Source of the DNA: Acidobacteriota bacterium
GTDB lineage: Bacteria > Acidobacteriota > Blastocatellia > RBC074
NCBI GenBank assembly: GCA_018269055.1
Contig: JAFDVI010000004.1
Location: forward strand, 349,033 to 413,032
DNA: 64,000 nucleotides
Direction of reading: 5' to 3'
In this document: piece after piece, positions 1 to 9,166 of the stretch
Numbering within the stretch: the first letter of the stretch is position 1
How the letters are laid out: each line of letters starts with the position of its first letter
The notes under the pieces: generated by a model
Told to the model about the DNA's origin: nothing
Seen by the model: only the letters and a program-made list of their open reading frames with translations
The model's database searches: none
Translations under genes and position numbers: made by a program

Positions 1-5
1 AGGTC

Positions 6-70
6 GCTCCTCCGGAGCTTGGGGTAGTGAGCTCTTCAAATCTATAAACATTTCGCGCCGCTGGCGCTGA
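6..70 (+). repeat. Two-hairpin REP-like repeat unit at window edge
   Basis: Two perfect 5-bp hairpins with 3-nt loops bracket about 36 nt: GCTCC-TCC-GGAGC at 6-18 and GCGCC-GCT-GGCGC at 55-67, the second followed by TGA. The architecture (3-nt-loop hairpin, single-stranded spacer, second 3-nt-loop hairpin ending in CTGA) matches the units that flank the tyrosine transposase at 26.4-27.0 kb, but the spacer here differs and has no central 8-bp hairpin. I infer a related REP-type family. The unit lies downstream of the 3' end of the gene at 124-1236 and may be cut on its left by the window edge. Confidence 0.5.
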
Positions 71-123
71 AAACCTCGTAAAATCACAGTAAACATCATT
101 CGGGAATTACGCACACCCTTCAT

Positions 124-1236
124 TTATTTCAGCGGCAAGCTGACGGGCTGACCGCTTGCCGCCGAGCGCTTCGCAGCTTCGACGATTTGCATAACGTTAA
201 CGTTGAAATCGCCCGCGACTACGCCTTCAACCGGTTTGTGATTGCGGATGCAATCCACGAAATAGCGAATCGGTTCCGCCCGCGCGCCTTCCAGCGTTCC
301 CAACTCCAATGGCTTCTTTTCCGTGCCAACAATGAGTTCCAGCGTCTTCGGATACCTCATCGCCACACTGCCTTTGTCGCCGAATACTTCCACGTCATAA
401 AACGAACGCGGCAAATCCCACGAACCTTCGGTGATTGCGACTTTGTTGTCGCCGTAAGACATCAACACCGTAGCGTTTGTGTTCGACGGATACACGTCCG
501 GTCGCGTATGCGTCGTAATCGCATAAACCGTTTTTGGCAAACCCAAATACCACAACGCCCATTTCGCGCCGTAACATGTGAAATCAATCAGCGCTCCGCC
601 GCCGCGCGATTCGTCCGTCAGCCATTTCAGGAAATACTTTTGTTTGATGCTGCCCGGTTCAAAATTGCCCGGCCCGCCGTGCCCAATTACCGAGCGCACG
701 CGCCAGACCTTGCCAATGTCTCCGCGCATCGCGACATCGTGCGCGGTGTAATTTTCCGGCCACCAAGCCATTTGATAATTCACCATCAACTGAATTCCGG
801 CTTGCTTGGCGACCGCCATCATCTGTTTGGCTTCGTCATAGGTCGCCGACATCGGCTTTTCAAACATGACGTGAATCTTTCGCGCCGCGCAGGCTTTTGT
901 GACTTCCAGATGCCGATCATTTTCGACAAATGACCAGACGACTTCCGGCTTCTTCTCGTCCAGCATCTTGCTGTAGTTGTCATACACCGGCACGCCAGGC
1001 ACCTGGTTTTTGACGTAATCGCGCAATTCCTGATTGTCGTCGGAAATGCCCACGATTTCGATCAAGTCGCCACTTTGATGCATCTGATTCAGCTTCGTCA
1101 CAAAGCCCCAGCAGTGCGAATGGACCAAACCGACGATGGCGATTTTTGTGCGTTGTTGGTTGGCGGCCTGCGCTTGGCCGATGGAGTGAAGACAGAAAAG
1201 CAGAAGAGCGATGACGAAGAGATTGATTCGTTGCAT
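124..1236 (-). CDS. Exported Gfo/Idh/MocA-family oxidoreductase
   Basis: Predicted NAD(P)-dependent oxidoreductase, 370 aa. ATG at 1236 is preferred over upstream starts because it is followed at once by a Sec-type signal peptide (FVIALLLFCLHSIGQAQA). The mature part opens with a Rossmann segment (KIAIVGLVHSH, a variant of the usual GxGxxG) and carries the family's EKP motif in MFEKPMS. A C-terminal alpha/beta domain follows. Family members act on sugars, inositol or related polyols; the substrate here cannot be read from sequence. Export is unusual for a cofactor-dependent enzyme but is common for this family in Acidobacteria and Planctomycetes. It stands alone, 107 bp downstream of a toxin-antitoxin pair on the same strand. 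Confidence 0.85.
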   Translation of the reverse strand: MQRINLFVIALLLFCLHSIGQAQAANQQRTKIAIVGLVHSHCWGFVTKLNQMHQSGDLIEIVGISDDNQELRDYVKNQVPGVPVYDNYSKMLDEKKPEVVWSFVENDRHLEVTKACAARKIHVMFEKPMSATYDEAKQMMAVAKQAGIQLMVNYQMAWWPENYTAHDVAMRGDIGKVWRVRSVIGHGGPGNFEPGSIKQKYFLKWLTDESRGGGALIDFTCYGAKWALWYLGLPKTVYAITTHTRPDVYPSNTNATVLMSYGDNKVAITEGSWDLPRSFYDVEVFGDKGSVAMRYPKTLELIVGTEKKPLELGTLEGARAEPIRYFVDCIRNHKPVEGVVAGDFNVNVMQIVEAAKRSAASGQPVSLPLK

Positions 1237-1343
1237 GGTGCGGAAGCGTCCTTTGGATTGATGTTGATTTGGAACTCGAAAATTGTAGTTGAACAATGCA
1301 GAGATAAGAAGGCGTGAGTGTGTATGCCTTTCAGAAAGGAATC

Positions 1344-1751
1344 TCAATCCCAAATCACCGGAAGAAGCGCGGAATTTGCGATGCTCACATCCTTGGTCAG
1401 AATCGCCACGTTTTCGCCTTGTTGTTGCAAAAGCAGTCCGGCGGCGGCGATCAACCGGTCGTGCATTTCCGGCACGGTGCGCGCGTGCAAACTCGTTTGC
1501 AGCGTATCCAGATCAAGCGGCAGCAGTTCGATGCGCGGATCACCCAACACCCGATTGAGTAGAATTGGCACGCTCGCGATTTTTGTCCGTCCCTTGTCCA
1601 CAATGTCAACAGCTTCAGACAGCGCGATCATCGGAAAGACCAGTTCGCTCACCGGATCGTCGAGAATGGCTTTCGCTGCCAGACCCAGCCGGGGGCTGCT
1701 TTCCAGATACCAGACCAGAGCATGCGTATCCACGATGTATTTACTCGCCAT
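1344..1751 (-). CDS. vapC: PIN-domain toxin (VapC family)
   Basis: Type II toxin of 135 aa, expected to be a Mg-dependent endoribonuclease. The PIN acidic residues are visible in order: DTHALVWYLE near the N-terminus, SEAVDI in the middle, HDRLIAA, and ILTKDVSI near the C-terminus. Length is typical for VapC. The start overlaps the end of the upstream antitoxin by 11 bp, so the two are translationally coupled in the usual antitoxin-first order. DTHALVW points to the PhdYeFM/VapC-like PIN subfamily with long-range action on structured RNA. Autoregulation by the antitoxin is expected but no operator was identified. Confidence 0.85.
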   Translation of the reverse strand: MASKYIVDTHALVWYLESSPRLGLAAKAILDDPVSELVFPMIALSEAVDIVDKGRTKIASVPILLNRVLGDPRIELLPLDLDTLQTSLHARTVPEMHDRLIAAAGLLLQQQGENVAILTKDVSIANSALLPVIWD

Positions 1752-1977
1752 TCAACTCTTCCTCGGTCGGATGCCATTCGGCGAGTTTGAAATCTTCTTC
1801 CGTCGAAAACTCGCGCCCCGGCGTATCGCGGAATTCCCCGTAGATCAGGTAACGCGGTTGAGCTTGCTTCTGCGATCGGGACAATTTTTCGGCCAATTGC
1901 TGAATCAGCCGTAACTGATCTTCGGCGGGAAGCGCCAAGGCCTGCTGCGCGATCAATTGATATTCGCTGGTTGCCAT
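1741..1977 (-). CDS. Antitoxin of VapC-type PIN toxin
   Basis: Small 78-aa protein starting at ATG 1977 (MATSEYQLIAQQALALPAED). A helical N-terminal half (LRLIQQLAEKLSRS) is followed by an acidic tail (STEEDFKLAEWHPTEEELNGE), as in antitoxins that thread an extended C-terminus through the toxin. No ribbon-helix-helix or AbrB fold is recognised with confidence. The antitoxin role rests on its 11-bp overlap with and position upstream of the PIN-domain gene. A longer reading from 2016 exists, but the extra N-terminus (SNSRRSR) looks like leader sequence and would nearly abut the HEPN gene upstream. Confidence 0.7.
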   Translation of the reverse strand: MATSEYQLIAQQALALPAEDQLRLIQQLAEKLSRSQKQAQPRYLIYGEFRDTPGREFSTEEDFKLAEWHPTEEELNGE

Positions 1978-2009
1978 CTGTCTGCTCCTTCTTGAATTGG
2001 ACTGGCCAA

Positions 2010-3221
2010 TCACCAAGTAATGTCCTTTCCGGTCTTGACGATCAGTTGTTCAGCGAGGAATAGAAGGATCTGAACCTCCTTGTTTAGAACTTCTTCTTGT
2101 CCAGTATATGGGACGAAGCGGCTGATCTCACCTTCCTTGTTATGCACCAATGCATTCCTTACCTTGTATATACGTGACGCTAAGTTCGGTATGATCGCGT
2201 TGTCACTGCTGTCGAGTCGAAAGCTTGATCCGAATAGTGTTACTTCGTCCGTGAAGTACGGCCCGTGCTTTACCTCGTACTCCTCAATCCACTGACGTAA
2301 GACAGCCTTCTCGAAGTAGGTCTCCAGCACAAGCTTTAGTGCGCTAAGTTCGTCAATTCGTGCATCAAATTGGCGAATCGTTTTGATTAGGTCGCGGAGT
2401 TTCTTGGGCTTAGTATGCGCGAAGTCAGGCGATACCAATTGTTCCTGCACCTTCTCGTGAAGCGCATTCTCGGAAACAGATGTGTAGAAGTATTCAATGA
2501 TCTGATATAGGGCTAGGTATCCTAGAACTAGGCTGTCACTGGCAAGGGCGAGATTGTAGTATCCAACTAATTCTGAGTTATATGTCCGTAGGGGAAATTG
2601 AACATCTTCAGTCTCTTTGCGGCCAAGCCAATAGTAAGTTCGTTCCCACGATTTGGTGAACGAGACCGAAACGCCTTGTCCAAAGGCAATATGGAACAAG
2701 GCTGCCTCGGCCAATTCGTGCAATCGCTGCTGACTCTTCCCGATTGCAGTATCAGGGGCAGTGATAACGCGAATGGACGTGAGCCGAAAAATCTCACCAA
2801 TTGAGCGATCATCTCTCCTACGCCCAAGATTAGGACTAATCATCGAAAATCGCCGGAGTTCTGAATCTATTCTGTCAACGTCAGTTAAGCTAAGGCAGAA
2901 AACTGTTGATAGGTGGCCAATTTCGATGCGAGTAAGGCCGTCGGCACTGGTAAGGGTGTAAATGTCGTCGCCACGTCGAAGCACGCGGCGTGGACCAACT
3001 CCTTCAAATCGAACGACGTGTTCATAAAAGCCTGGATAGAAGAGTTGAGTTTCAGAGATTCGGCGAAGCTCTGACTTGCGCGATAGATAGAACTCAAGTT
3101 CCTCCATTTTGAGGACGTAGCGCTGGTCACGCAGTTGAACGGCGTAGCCATCCCCCTGTTCGGTGACATCTATGCTTAGCCCTCGGAGAACGGCTTGAGC
3201 TGTGGCTAGGTCAGGCGGCAT
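2010..3221 (-). CDS. Hypothetical protein with C-terminal HEPN-like RNase motif
   Basis: 403-aa protein not assignable to a named family. The C-terminal part contains VRNALVHNK, i.e. R355-N-A-L-V-H360, which fits the R-x4-6-H catalytic signature of HEPN ribonucleases (Apea-like HEPN is the closest type I can suggest). The N-terminal 200 residues are mixed alpha/beta with no motif I recognise. A good ribosome binding site (AGGTGAT) precedes ATG 3221. Base composition is visibly more A/T-rich and codon use less biased than in neighbours, suggesting acquisition by transfer. It sits between two toxin-antitoxin pairs, which supports a defence or abortive-infection role, but this is inference. It ends 32 bp before the VapC antitoxin. 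Confidence 0.6.
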   Translation of the reverse strand: MPPDLATAQAVLRGLSIDVTEQGDGYAVQLRDQRYVLKMEELEFYLSRKSELRRISETQLFYPGFYEHVVRFEGVGPRRVLRRGDDIYTLTSADGLTRIEIGHLSTVFCLSLTDVDRIDSELRRFSMISPNLGRRRDDRSIGEIFRLTSIRVITAPDTAIGKSQQRLHELAEAALFHIAFGQGVSVSFTKSWERTYYWLGRKETEDVQFPLRTYNSELVGYYNLALASDSLVLGYLALYQIIEYFYTSVSENALHEKVQEQLVSPDFAHTKPKKLRDLIKTIRQFDARIDELSALKLVLETYFEKAVLRQWIEEYEVKHGPYFTDEVTLFGSSFRLDSSDNAIIPNLASRIYKVRNALVHNKEGEISRFVPYTGQEEVLNKEVQILLFLAEQLIVKTGKDITW

Positions 3222-3354
3222 CAGATCACCTCATAAGAGTGCAATGGAAACATAGGGATTCAGTCAAACGCGCTATTGGCCTTTTCAGATGGACTAGGGG
3301 CGCAGTCGAATGCGCGGTAATCTCTTCTCTACACAAATGGCGTTGCCTAAATCA

Positions 3355-3591
3355 TCAGGCTGCCTCGCGGCCTTCTCGCATCAGCTTACGCAACGCTTCA
3401 TTGACTGCTTCAGCCGTAGGGTAAGCCTCGGCTACATCCGGGGCCAGCCTGACTAGCTTGCCTGATAACAATCCGCGGTATTCACGACCTTCGGCCTGGG
3501 CGCGCTGTTGCAATTCGGCGAAATCATATTCCGGCGCAATGTCGTCAGCCGGGTAATCTTCATCTTCAATCAAGCGAATGGTTGGTTTCAT
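3355..3591 (-). CDS. BrnA-like antitoxin
   Basis: 78-aa protein from ATG 3591, overlapping the end of the BrnT gene by 26 bp, the toxin-first order normal for BrnT/BrnA. The N-terminal half is acidic (IRLIEDEDYPADDIAPEYDF). The C-terminal half (LVRLAPDVAEAYPTAEAVNEALRKLM) resembles the ribbon-helix-helix segment of BrnA, where VRLDPDV followed by a helix and NEALR is typical. The first basic residue pattern for DNA binding is weak, so family assignment leans on operon position. Expected to neutralise BrnT and repress the shared promoter upstream of 3856. Confidence 0.65.
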   Translation of the reverse strand: MKPTIRLIEDEDYPADDIAPEYDFAELQQRAQAEGREYRGLLSGKLVRLAPDVAEAYPTAEAVNEALRKLMREGREAA

Positions 3592-3856
3592 AATGTCTTC
3601 TCTCTTTCGGCGTAGCCTCTCTGGCCGTAATAATTCTGATCGTGTCACCGCGTTCGGTGAAGGTGACAACCAACAAGCGACCTTGCTTTGAAGTGCCGAT
3701 GGCGGTAAAGCGCGCTTCCTCGATTGAATGCGAGAAGTCGGGCACGACTTCTAAAAAATCATCTTCAAAAACCGTCCGCACTTCTTCAAAAGTAATCCCT
3801 CGCTCGGCCAACACACGCGCAGCCTTTGATGATTCCCAAAAGAAAGTATCGCTCAT
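3566..3856 (-). CDS. brnT: BrnT family ribonuclease toxin (DUF497)
   Basis: 96-aa toxin with the BrnT pattern: FFWESSKAARVLAERGITFEEV at the start, then the central strand segment RLLVVTFTERGDTIRIITAREATPKERRHYE, which matches the family's (L)VV(V)xT-x-R-x-xxRIISARxAxxxERxxYE motif. BrnT is a RelE-fold endoribonuclease. Translation is coupled to the following antitoxin gene by a 26-bp overlap. It is the second of three toxin-antitoxin pairs packed between 1.3 and 4.7 kb. Confidence 0.88.
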   Translation of the reverse strand: MSDTFFWESSKAARVLAERGITFEEVRTVFEDDFLEVVPDFSHSIEEARFTAIGTSKQGRLLVVTFTERGDTIRIITAREATPKERRHYETNHSLD

Positions 3857-4002
3857 AGCGGTTTTCTTCGTCTAGCGGGGTGGCCGGTTCAGTTTAAGCA
3901 GGGCGACGAACTCCAGAACTGTGACGTTTTCGCATGATGTCGCGCACAACGTTGTCACGTACGTCGGTCAGCCAAAAATCTCTCATACATCTTCGCCGCT
4001 GC

Positions 4003-4404
4003 TCAAAACGGATTGATAAGCTGTAAGCCATCAATTTGCTGGTAGGCGTCGAAATCTTCCGAATAGAGCCGCGTCACGCCACCTTCCAAACAGGCAGCAA
4101 TCACCATCGCATCCCAGAATGACAAGCTGAACCGTTGGCGCACGTCTTCGGCTCTGTCCATCACCGCCCACGTAGGCAGGATCGTCGTCCAGACTTTGCG
4201 CCAGTTGTTGATGTCTTGAAATGCCTGGGCGTGGTTATAGCCGAGAGGAACAAGCTTTCGGCTTGCCGCCAAATATTCATTGGCGACTTGCCACAACAGC
4301 ACGCCATCGGCCAAGCCTTTCACCAATGCGACAGCCTTGGCCTGTTTGACGGGATCGCGCGTGTCCTGCACGTAGATCAGGATATTGGTGTCAACGGCGT
4401 TCAT
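4003..4404 (-). CDS. PIN-domain toxin, second VapC-like pair
   Basis: 133-aa PIN protein starting at ATG 4404 (MNAVDTNILIYVQDTRD). Acidic residues of the PIN site are seen in DTNIL, VANEYLAASR, FWDAMVIAACL and YSEDFDAYQ. A longer reading frame upstream is rejected because it would run deep into the antitoxin gene; with this start the overlap is 14 bp. Expected to cleave RNA when freed from its antitoxin. This PIN subtype (DTNILIY, SFWDA) differs from the one at 1344-1751, so the two systems are not a recent duplication. Confidence 0.85.
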   Translation of the reverse strand: MNAVDTNILIYVQDTRDPVKQAKAVALVKGLADGVLLWQVANEYLAASRKLVPLGYNHAQAFQDINNWRKVWTTILPTWAVMDRAEDVRQRFSLSFWDAMVIAACLEGGVTRLYSEDFDAYQQIDGLQLINPF

Positions 4405-4648
4405 GCAGTTCGTCGCGTGTGAAGCGAGGGGCATTTGGTGGAAGTGGATTGGCTTGCATGCTCCGCACAATCGCTTCGATCATCTCTGTGCGCTTGTCAG
4501 TTTCGGTGATCTCAGGCGGAAGGATGTGGCTGGGAATGGAATCATCAAGCAAGGTCAGCACGGCACGTGTTGTTTTGGTGATCTTCACTGGGGTCAGCAA
4601 ACGCACCGTCCCATTCACATCAACTTCTGCTTCTATGGTTTGTAACAT
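4391..4648 (-). CDS. Antitoxin for PIN toxin at 4003-4404
   Basis: 85-aa protein starting at ATG 4648 behind a purine-rich site (GAGAGAG). The start of the chain (MLQTIEAEVDVNGTVRLL) resembles the DUF104/AbrB-like beta strand seen in antitoxins that regulate PIN toxins. The remainder is helical and ends in a charged segment (FTRDELHERR). It overlaps the toxin start by 14 bp. Function is inferred from order, size and coupling. Confidence 0.68.
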   Translation of the reverse strand: MLQTIEAEVDVNGTVRLLTPVKITKTTRAVLTLLDDSIPSHILPPEITETDKRTEMIEAIVRSMQANPLPPNAPRFTRDELHERR

Positions 4649-4811
4649 AACTCTCTCGGCCCCTTTCAACACTACTTTACCCGATTTTTCAGACAGTTCG
4701 CTAGGTCATGATTGTCGTTGCGGCCGGTCGCCAGAGATTTGTCGTTGATGAATGTCGGACACCGGCACACCGTGTTGGTCGTCGCCATCAGGTCGCGTTC
4801 GGTTTCGGCTC

Positions 4812-6110
4812 TCACGCGCTCCGGGGTTGAAGTTCGGCGGGGACCTGCCGGATTTCGCCGAGTTTGCCAATCAGCAAATGAACCAGCAGCAATGCGATCA
4901 AATACATCACGGCGCAGACGGCGAAAATCGGCGCGTAGCCATATCCTTTCACCACGCTACCGATGACCAGTTGCGTCACGCCGCCCGCTACGCCTCCAAG
5001 AAAACCGCCGAAACCCGTAACGGTTCCGACGGCGTTTTTATGAAAGACTTCGGCGGGCAAGGTGATGTTGCCCCAAGCCGAATGCCCGAACATCACCCCC
5101 GCCAACATCAGCACAGCCATCGCGGGCGAAGTCGCTTGGGTGACGGCAAAACACAGCACCAGCATCCAGATGGAAACGCCCAGCATGGTGGTTTTGCGCG
5201 CGGTGTTCAGCGCCCAGCCTCTGTGAATCAAAAAGCGCGGCATGGCTCCGCTGAACAAATTGCCGAGCGTCAAGGCGGCAAACGGAATCCAGGCGTACAT
5301 GCCGACTTCTTTCAAATTGAATCCGCGTTCGGTTTGCAAATAACTCGGCGTCCAGAAAAACAGAAAATACGAAATCGGGTCGGTCAGCATTCTGGCCAAG
5401 GCGCAGCCCCAGGTTTCCGGCATTTTTAGCAATTGCACGAATGATGGCTTCGATTGTTCAGCGACCGCTTCAGCTTCGCGGCCTTCCAAGATCAGTTGTT
5501 TTTCCTCGTCCGTGATGTTCGGGTGCTCGGTTGGCAACCGGTAAAAGAAAAACCAGAGCGCCACCCAGGCAAATCCGATGGCTCCGGTAAACACAAACGC
5601 CGATTGCCATCCATATCGGAGCGCAATGCCAGCGGCAACGGGCACCGCCACGGTGTTTCCGAGCGCGGTTCCGGCGTTGAACAATCCAACGGCCAACGCG
5701 CGTTCGCGCATCGGGAACCATTCGGTGACGGCTTTGATACCCGCCGGAAAGTTCGCCGGTTCCATTGTTGCCAATAAACCGCGAAAGAATTGAAAACTGC
5801 CTACGCCCGTCGCAAAAGCGTGCAGCATGTTCGCGATGGACCAACCCGAAACAAAAACCAGAAATCCGCGACGCGATCCCAGGTGGTCCACAACCCGTCC
5901 GCTGATGACATACGCAACCGCGTAGGTCCACAAAAACGTCGCGGTAATGAGCGCATACCCACTGTCGTCAAAGTGCAGAGCCCCCTGAATTGTGTCTTTA
6001 AGGACGGAAAGCGTATTGCGATCCATGTAATTCAGCTCCGAAGCCAGACAGAGCATGATCGCGATGTACCAGCGCAGGTGTTTGATTTTGGGTCTAGGGG
6101 AATTGGGCAT
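4812..6110 (-). CDS. MFS transporter, anion:cation symporter (hexuronate-type)
   Basis: 432-aa inner-membrane transporter with about 12 membrane segments. The N-terminal signature [12 protein letters not shown] and the loop [11 protein letters not shown] (the MFS motif between helices 2 and 3) place it in the ACS family with ExuT-like hexuronate carriers. [16 protein letters not shown] is also typical of that family. ATG 6110 is chosen because residues [20 protein letters not shown] form a normal cytosolic leader before helix 1, and upstream extension would run through the tRNA gene. Likely substrate is a sugar acid, for example a uronate or gluconate. No catabolic operon partner is adjacent. 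Confidence 0.85.
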   Translation of the reverse strand: MPNSPRPKIKHLRWYIAIMLCLASELNYMDRNTLSVLKDTIQGALHFDDSGYALITATFLWTYAVAYVISGRVVDHLGSRRGFLVFVSGWSIANMLHAFATGVGSFQFFRGLLATMEPANFPAGIKAVTEWFPMRERALAVGLFNAGTALGNTVAVPVAAGIALRYGWQSAFVFTGAIGFAWVALWFFFYRLPTEHPNITDEEKQLILEGREAEAVAEQSKPSFVQLLKMPETWGCALARMLTDPISYFLFFWTPSYLQTERGFNLKEVGMYAWIPFAALTLGNLFSGAMPRFLIHRGWALNTARKTTMLGVSIWMLVLCFAVTQATSPAMAVLMLAGVMFGHSAWGNITLPAEVFHKNAVGTVTGFGGFLGGVAGGVTQLVIGSVVKGYGYAPIFAVCAVMYLIALLLVHLLIGKLGEIRQVPAELQPRSA

Positions 6111-6210
6111 CGTTTCGGTTCTCCTGTCGGCAAGCCAAAACCTCAAAAGCCGCAGCGGAGGGTCAACTTCACTGCGGCTTTCGGATTTGTTTATGACTTG
6201 ATGATGGCGA

Positions 6211-6285
<75 letters not shown>

Positions 6286-6422
6286 AAATTTTCAACGGTC
6301 GTTTGACAAGCGACCGTAAAGTAGCACACGCTCCCATCCCTCGCAACGTTTCGGAAAAGCCCTTCCGAAAACAATCCCTCGCAGGTTTTGCCGTCACCGG
6401 GGCTTTTGGCTATGATGCGGTT

Positions 6423-7988
6423 ATGGCAAATCTGACCTTCCGGAAGCGCCCCTTGGCGCTGATTATTCTGGACGGTTTTGGTCATTCCGACCAAACCGAA
6501 GGCAATGCAATCAAATTGGCCAGAACCCCTTTTCTGGATCAATATCTTCAAAAATATCTTCACACCTTAATTGAAGCTTCCGGCGAACGCGCCGGATTGC
6601 GACGCAACCAATCCGGCAGTTCGGAAGTTGGCCACATGAACATTGGCTCTGGCCGAATTGTTCCGGTGGACATCACGCGCATTGACGAAGCCATCGCCAG
6701 CGGCAATTTTTTTGACAATCCAACGTTGATTGCCGCCGTGGACGCGGGCAAACATTCAGCGCTGCATTTGATCGGATTGCTTTCAGATGGCGGCGTGCAT
6801 TCGATGAACTCGCATTTGTACGCGCTGCTGGAAATGGCCGCGCGGCGCGGAGTCGAGCGGGTCTTCGTTCACGTTATCACCGACGGGCGAGACACTCCGG
6901 CGAATTCGGGCAAAACGCATGTCGCTGCACTGATCCGGAAAATGCGCGAACTTGGATTGGGGCGCATTTCGACGATTTCCGGGCGCTATTACGCCATGGA
7001 CAGGGATAACCGCTGGGATCGGATCAAACTTGCGTATGACGCGATGACCGCCGGACAGGGCCGTCAAGCCGCGAATCCGTTGGCCGCGCTTGACGCTTCT
7101 TACGAATGCGGCTTGACCGACGAATTTATCGAACCGGTGGTGATGATCGGCGAAAACGGGTTTCCGGTGGCGACCATTCAACGCGGCGATTCGTGCATCT
7201 TTTTCAACTTTCGCGCCGACCGCGCACGGCAATTGACGCGAGCGTTCACGGGATTGAATTTTGCCAAATCCGTTGCAGAAGGCTTCGAGCGCGAACGAAT
7301 TCTGGATTTGAATTTTGCCACCTTCACGCAATACGACCGCGCTGTGAATTCATCCATCGTCTTTCCACCCATCAAGCTGAAAAATACATTGGCCGAAGTC
7401 TTTGCCAACCACGGCGTTTCCAATTTGCGGATCGCCGAAACGGAGAAATACGCGCACGTGACGTATTTTTTCAACGGCGGAATCGAACAGGAATATCCCG
7501 GAGAAAGCCGAATCCTGGTTCCTTCGCCGGATGTTGCGACCTATGACCAGAAACCGGAAATGAGCGCCTTTCGCCTGACGGACAAAATCTGCCGGGCGCT
7601 GGATGATGGCGACACGGATGTGTACATCATCAATTTCGCCAATTGCGATATGGTCGGACACACCGGCAATTTGAAGGCGGCGATCGAAGCCGTTGAAGCG
7701 GTTGACACCTGTCTGGGATGGGTCATCGGCACCATCGAACGGTTGAAAGGCGTGGCCATCATCACCGCCGACCACGGCAATTGTGAACAGATGACCGTTA
7801 CAGAAAGCGACTTCCCCCACACCGCTCACACCAATAATCCAGTTCCGTTTGTACTGTGCGACGCTCATTACAAAGGTCATTTGCGCGACCACGGTGCGCT
7901 GGAAGACATCGCGCCAACTTTGCTTGATCTGCTCGGAATCGCCAAACCGAGTGAAATGACCGGACGAAGTTTGCTACTTCATTTATGA
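6423..7988 (+). CDS. gpmI: 2,3-bisphosphoglycerate-independent phosphoglycerate mutase
   Basis: Glycolytic enzyme interconverting 3- and 2-phosphoglycerate through a phosphoserine intermediate; 521 aa, the usual family length. The metal-binding LDGFG (Asp17) and the catalytic serine in [10 protein letters not shown] (Ser67, counterpart of Ser62 in bacillary enzymes) are present, with [10 protein letters not shown] in the insert domain and metal-ligand segments [10 protein letters not shown] and [11 protein letters not shown] near the C-terminus. The open frame extends far upstream, but that part runs through the tRNA gene; ATG 6423 begins the conserved domain. The stop overlaps the start of the following glycosyltransferase by 4 bp, so the two are coupled. 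Confidence 0.95.
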   Translation: MANLTFRKRPLALIILDGFGHSDQTEGNAIKLARTPFLDQYLQKYLHTLIEASGERAGLRRNQSGSSEVGHMNIGSGRIVPVDITRIDEAIASGNFFDNPTLIAAVDAGKHSALHLIGLLSDGGVHSMNSHLYALLEMAARRGVERVFVHVITDGRDTPANSGKTHVAALIRKMRELGLGRISTISGRYYAMDRDNRWDRIKLAYDAMTAGQGRQAANPLAALDASYECGLTDEFIEPVVMIGENGFPVATIQRGDSCIFFNFRADRARQLTRAFTGLNFAKSVAEGFERERILDLNFATFTQYDRAVNSSIVFPPIKLKNTLAEVFANHGVSNLRIAETEKYAHVTYFFNGGIEQEYPGESRILVPSPDVATYDQKPEMSAFRLTDKICRALDDGDTDVYIINFANCDMVGHTGNLKAAIEAVEAVDTCLGWVIGTIERLKGVAIITADHGNCEQMTVTESDFPHTAHTNNPVPFVLCDAHYKGHLRDHGALEDIAPTLLDLLGIAKPSEMTGRSLLLHL

Positions 7989-9028
7989 CAAGCCTCTCGG
8001 ATCACCAACATATCCTTGTCATTCACGTTGCCGGACTGGCACAGACAATCCTGGCGCTTCCAGCCCTGCATTCCCTGCGCGCGCATTTGCCGCAATCGCG
8101 CATCACCGTCGCCGCCAGCGCGTCGGCGGCAGATTTGATTCGGCTGTCCGGATACGCCGACGAAGTTTTGACCGTTGGCAGATTGCGCCATGGTGAATTG
8201 CTGACGCCAAAAGCGTTTTACCGCAGCACCAAGGCAATCAGCGAGCTTCGCCACACCAATTTCGACCTGGCCGTTGAGTTCAAAGCCAACACCGAAGGCG
8301 CGGCGGTTTTGAATTTCGCCAATCCGGCGCAAAGGCTGAAACCGGTTGTGGGCAAAAACAAAGGCTTGAGCGGCATGCTGGAACAACTTGCCCAGACGGT
8401 TTCGACAAAATCTCCCGCGCTCACGCATCTTGCCCACGAATACCTGAGGAAACTGGAACCGATCGGCGTTCGCCCCATTGAAGCCGAACCCAGGTTGATG
8501 ACCGACCGCGCCGCCGATCAGCAAATCGAAAAGCTGCTGAGCAAACACGGCGTGGAATTTGGCGAATTGCTGGTCGGCATTCATCCCGGAGCCGGACGGA
8601 TTCAACATCGCTGGCCGTTGGAGCGGTTCGTTTCGATTGGTTCGCGATTGATTCATAACTTCAACGCGCGGGTTTTGGTGTTTGCCGGGCCGCAGGAACG
8701 CGGGCTTGCCAAACAAATCGTCACGCTGTTGCCCGCAAAACGCGCCATCGCCATTCAATCGCCGAAACTTCCCGAACTGGTTTCTGCCTTCGCCCGGCTG
8801 AGTTTATTAATTGCCAATCACAGCGGCCCGGCTCATGTGGCCGCCGCCGCCGGAGCGCCCGTGGTTGTCATCTCAACTTTTGTAAAACATTCCTCAGTGG
8901 ACGTTTTGGGCAATCGCTGTGAGCACATTCGCGCCTCTCACGTGGGCTTAATTTCCGAGGAAGCTGTTTACGAAGCGGCCTGTCGCCTGTTAAAAACAAA
9001 CCGTGCAGAGTTTCTGCGGAACAGATGA
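7985..9028 (+). CDS. Glycosyltransferase family 9 (heptosyltransferase-like)
   Basis: 347-aa GT-B glycosyltransferase of the ADP-heptose:LPS heptosyltransferase family. The N-terminal domain has [22 protein letters not shown] in place of the usual GDxxxxxP loop. The C-terminal nucleotide-sugar domain has VGIHPGAG and [23 protein letters not shown], both hallmarks of GT9. It probably adds a sugar to lipopolysaccharide core at the inner membrane. Coupled by ATGA overlap to gpmI, an unexpected partner. Replacement of the N-terminal GD pair by GL is a small deviation that may affect acceptor binding. Confidence 0.88.
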   Translation: MTSLSDHQHILVIHVAGLAQTILALPALHSLRAHLPQSRITVAASASAADLIRLSGYADEVLTVGRLRHGELLTPKAFYRSTKAISELRHTNFDLAVEFKANTEGAAVLNFANPAQRLKPVVGKNKGLSGMLEQLAQTVSTKSPALTHLAHEYLRKLEPIGVRPIEAEPRLMTDRAADQQIEKLLSKHGVEFGELLVGIHPGAGRIQHRWPLERFVSIGSRLIHNFNARVLVFAGPQERGLAKQIVTLLPAKRAIAIQSPKLPELVSAFARLSLLIANHSGPAHVAAAAGAPVVVISTFVKHSSVDVLGNRCEHIRASHVGLISEEAVYEAACRLLKTNRAEFLRNR

Positions 9029-9041
9029 AAAAGACTACTTC

Positions 9042-9141
9042 GACAGGATTGACACGATTTTTCAGAATTTCGCCATGTGGCGCGCGCCGCTTTGTGCCAT
9101 TTCGGCCTGAACCTATTCTGTAAAATCTTGTGAATCCTGTC
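9042..9141. repeat. 100-bp inverted-repeat element (GACAGGATT family)
   Basis: Left arm 9042-9066 and right arm 9117-9141 are 25-bp inverted repeats differing at only three positions, both beginning GACAGGATT and reading inward. The 50-nt centre is GC-rich and contains smaller palindromes (GCCATGTGGC, GGCGCGCGCC). A second member lies at 12820-12909. It sits just after the GT9 stop codon and could form a long transcript hairpin acting as terminator or 3' stabiliser. Confidence 0.7.
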
Positions 9142-9166
9142 TAAAAATTCAATCAAGGAGACTTGG

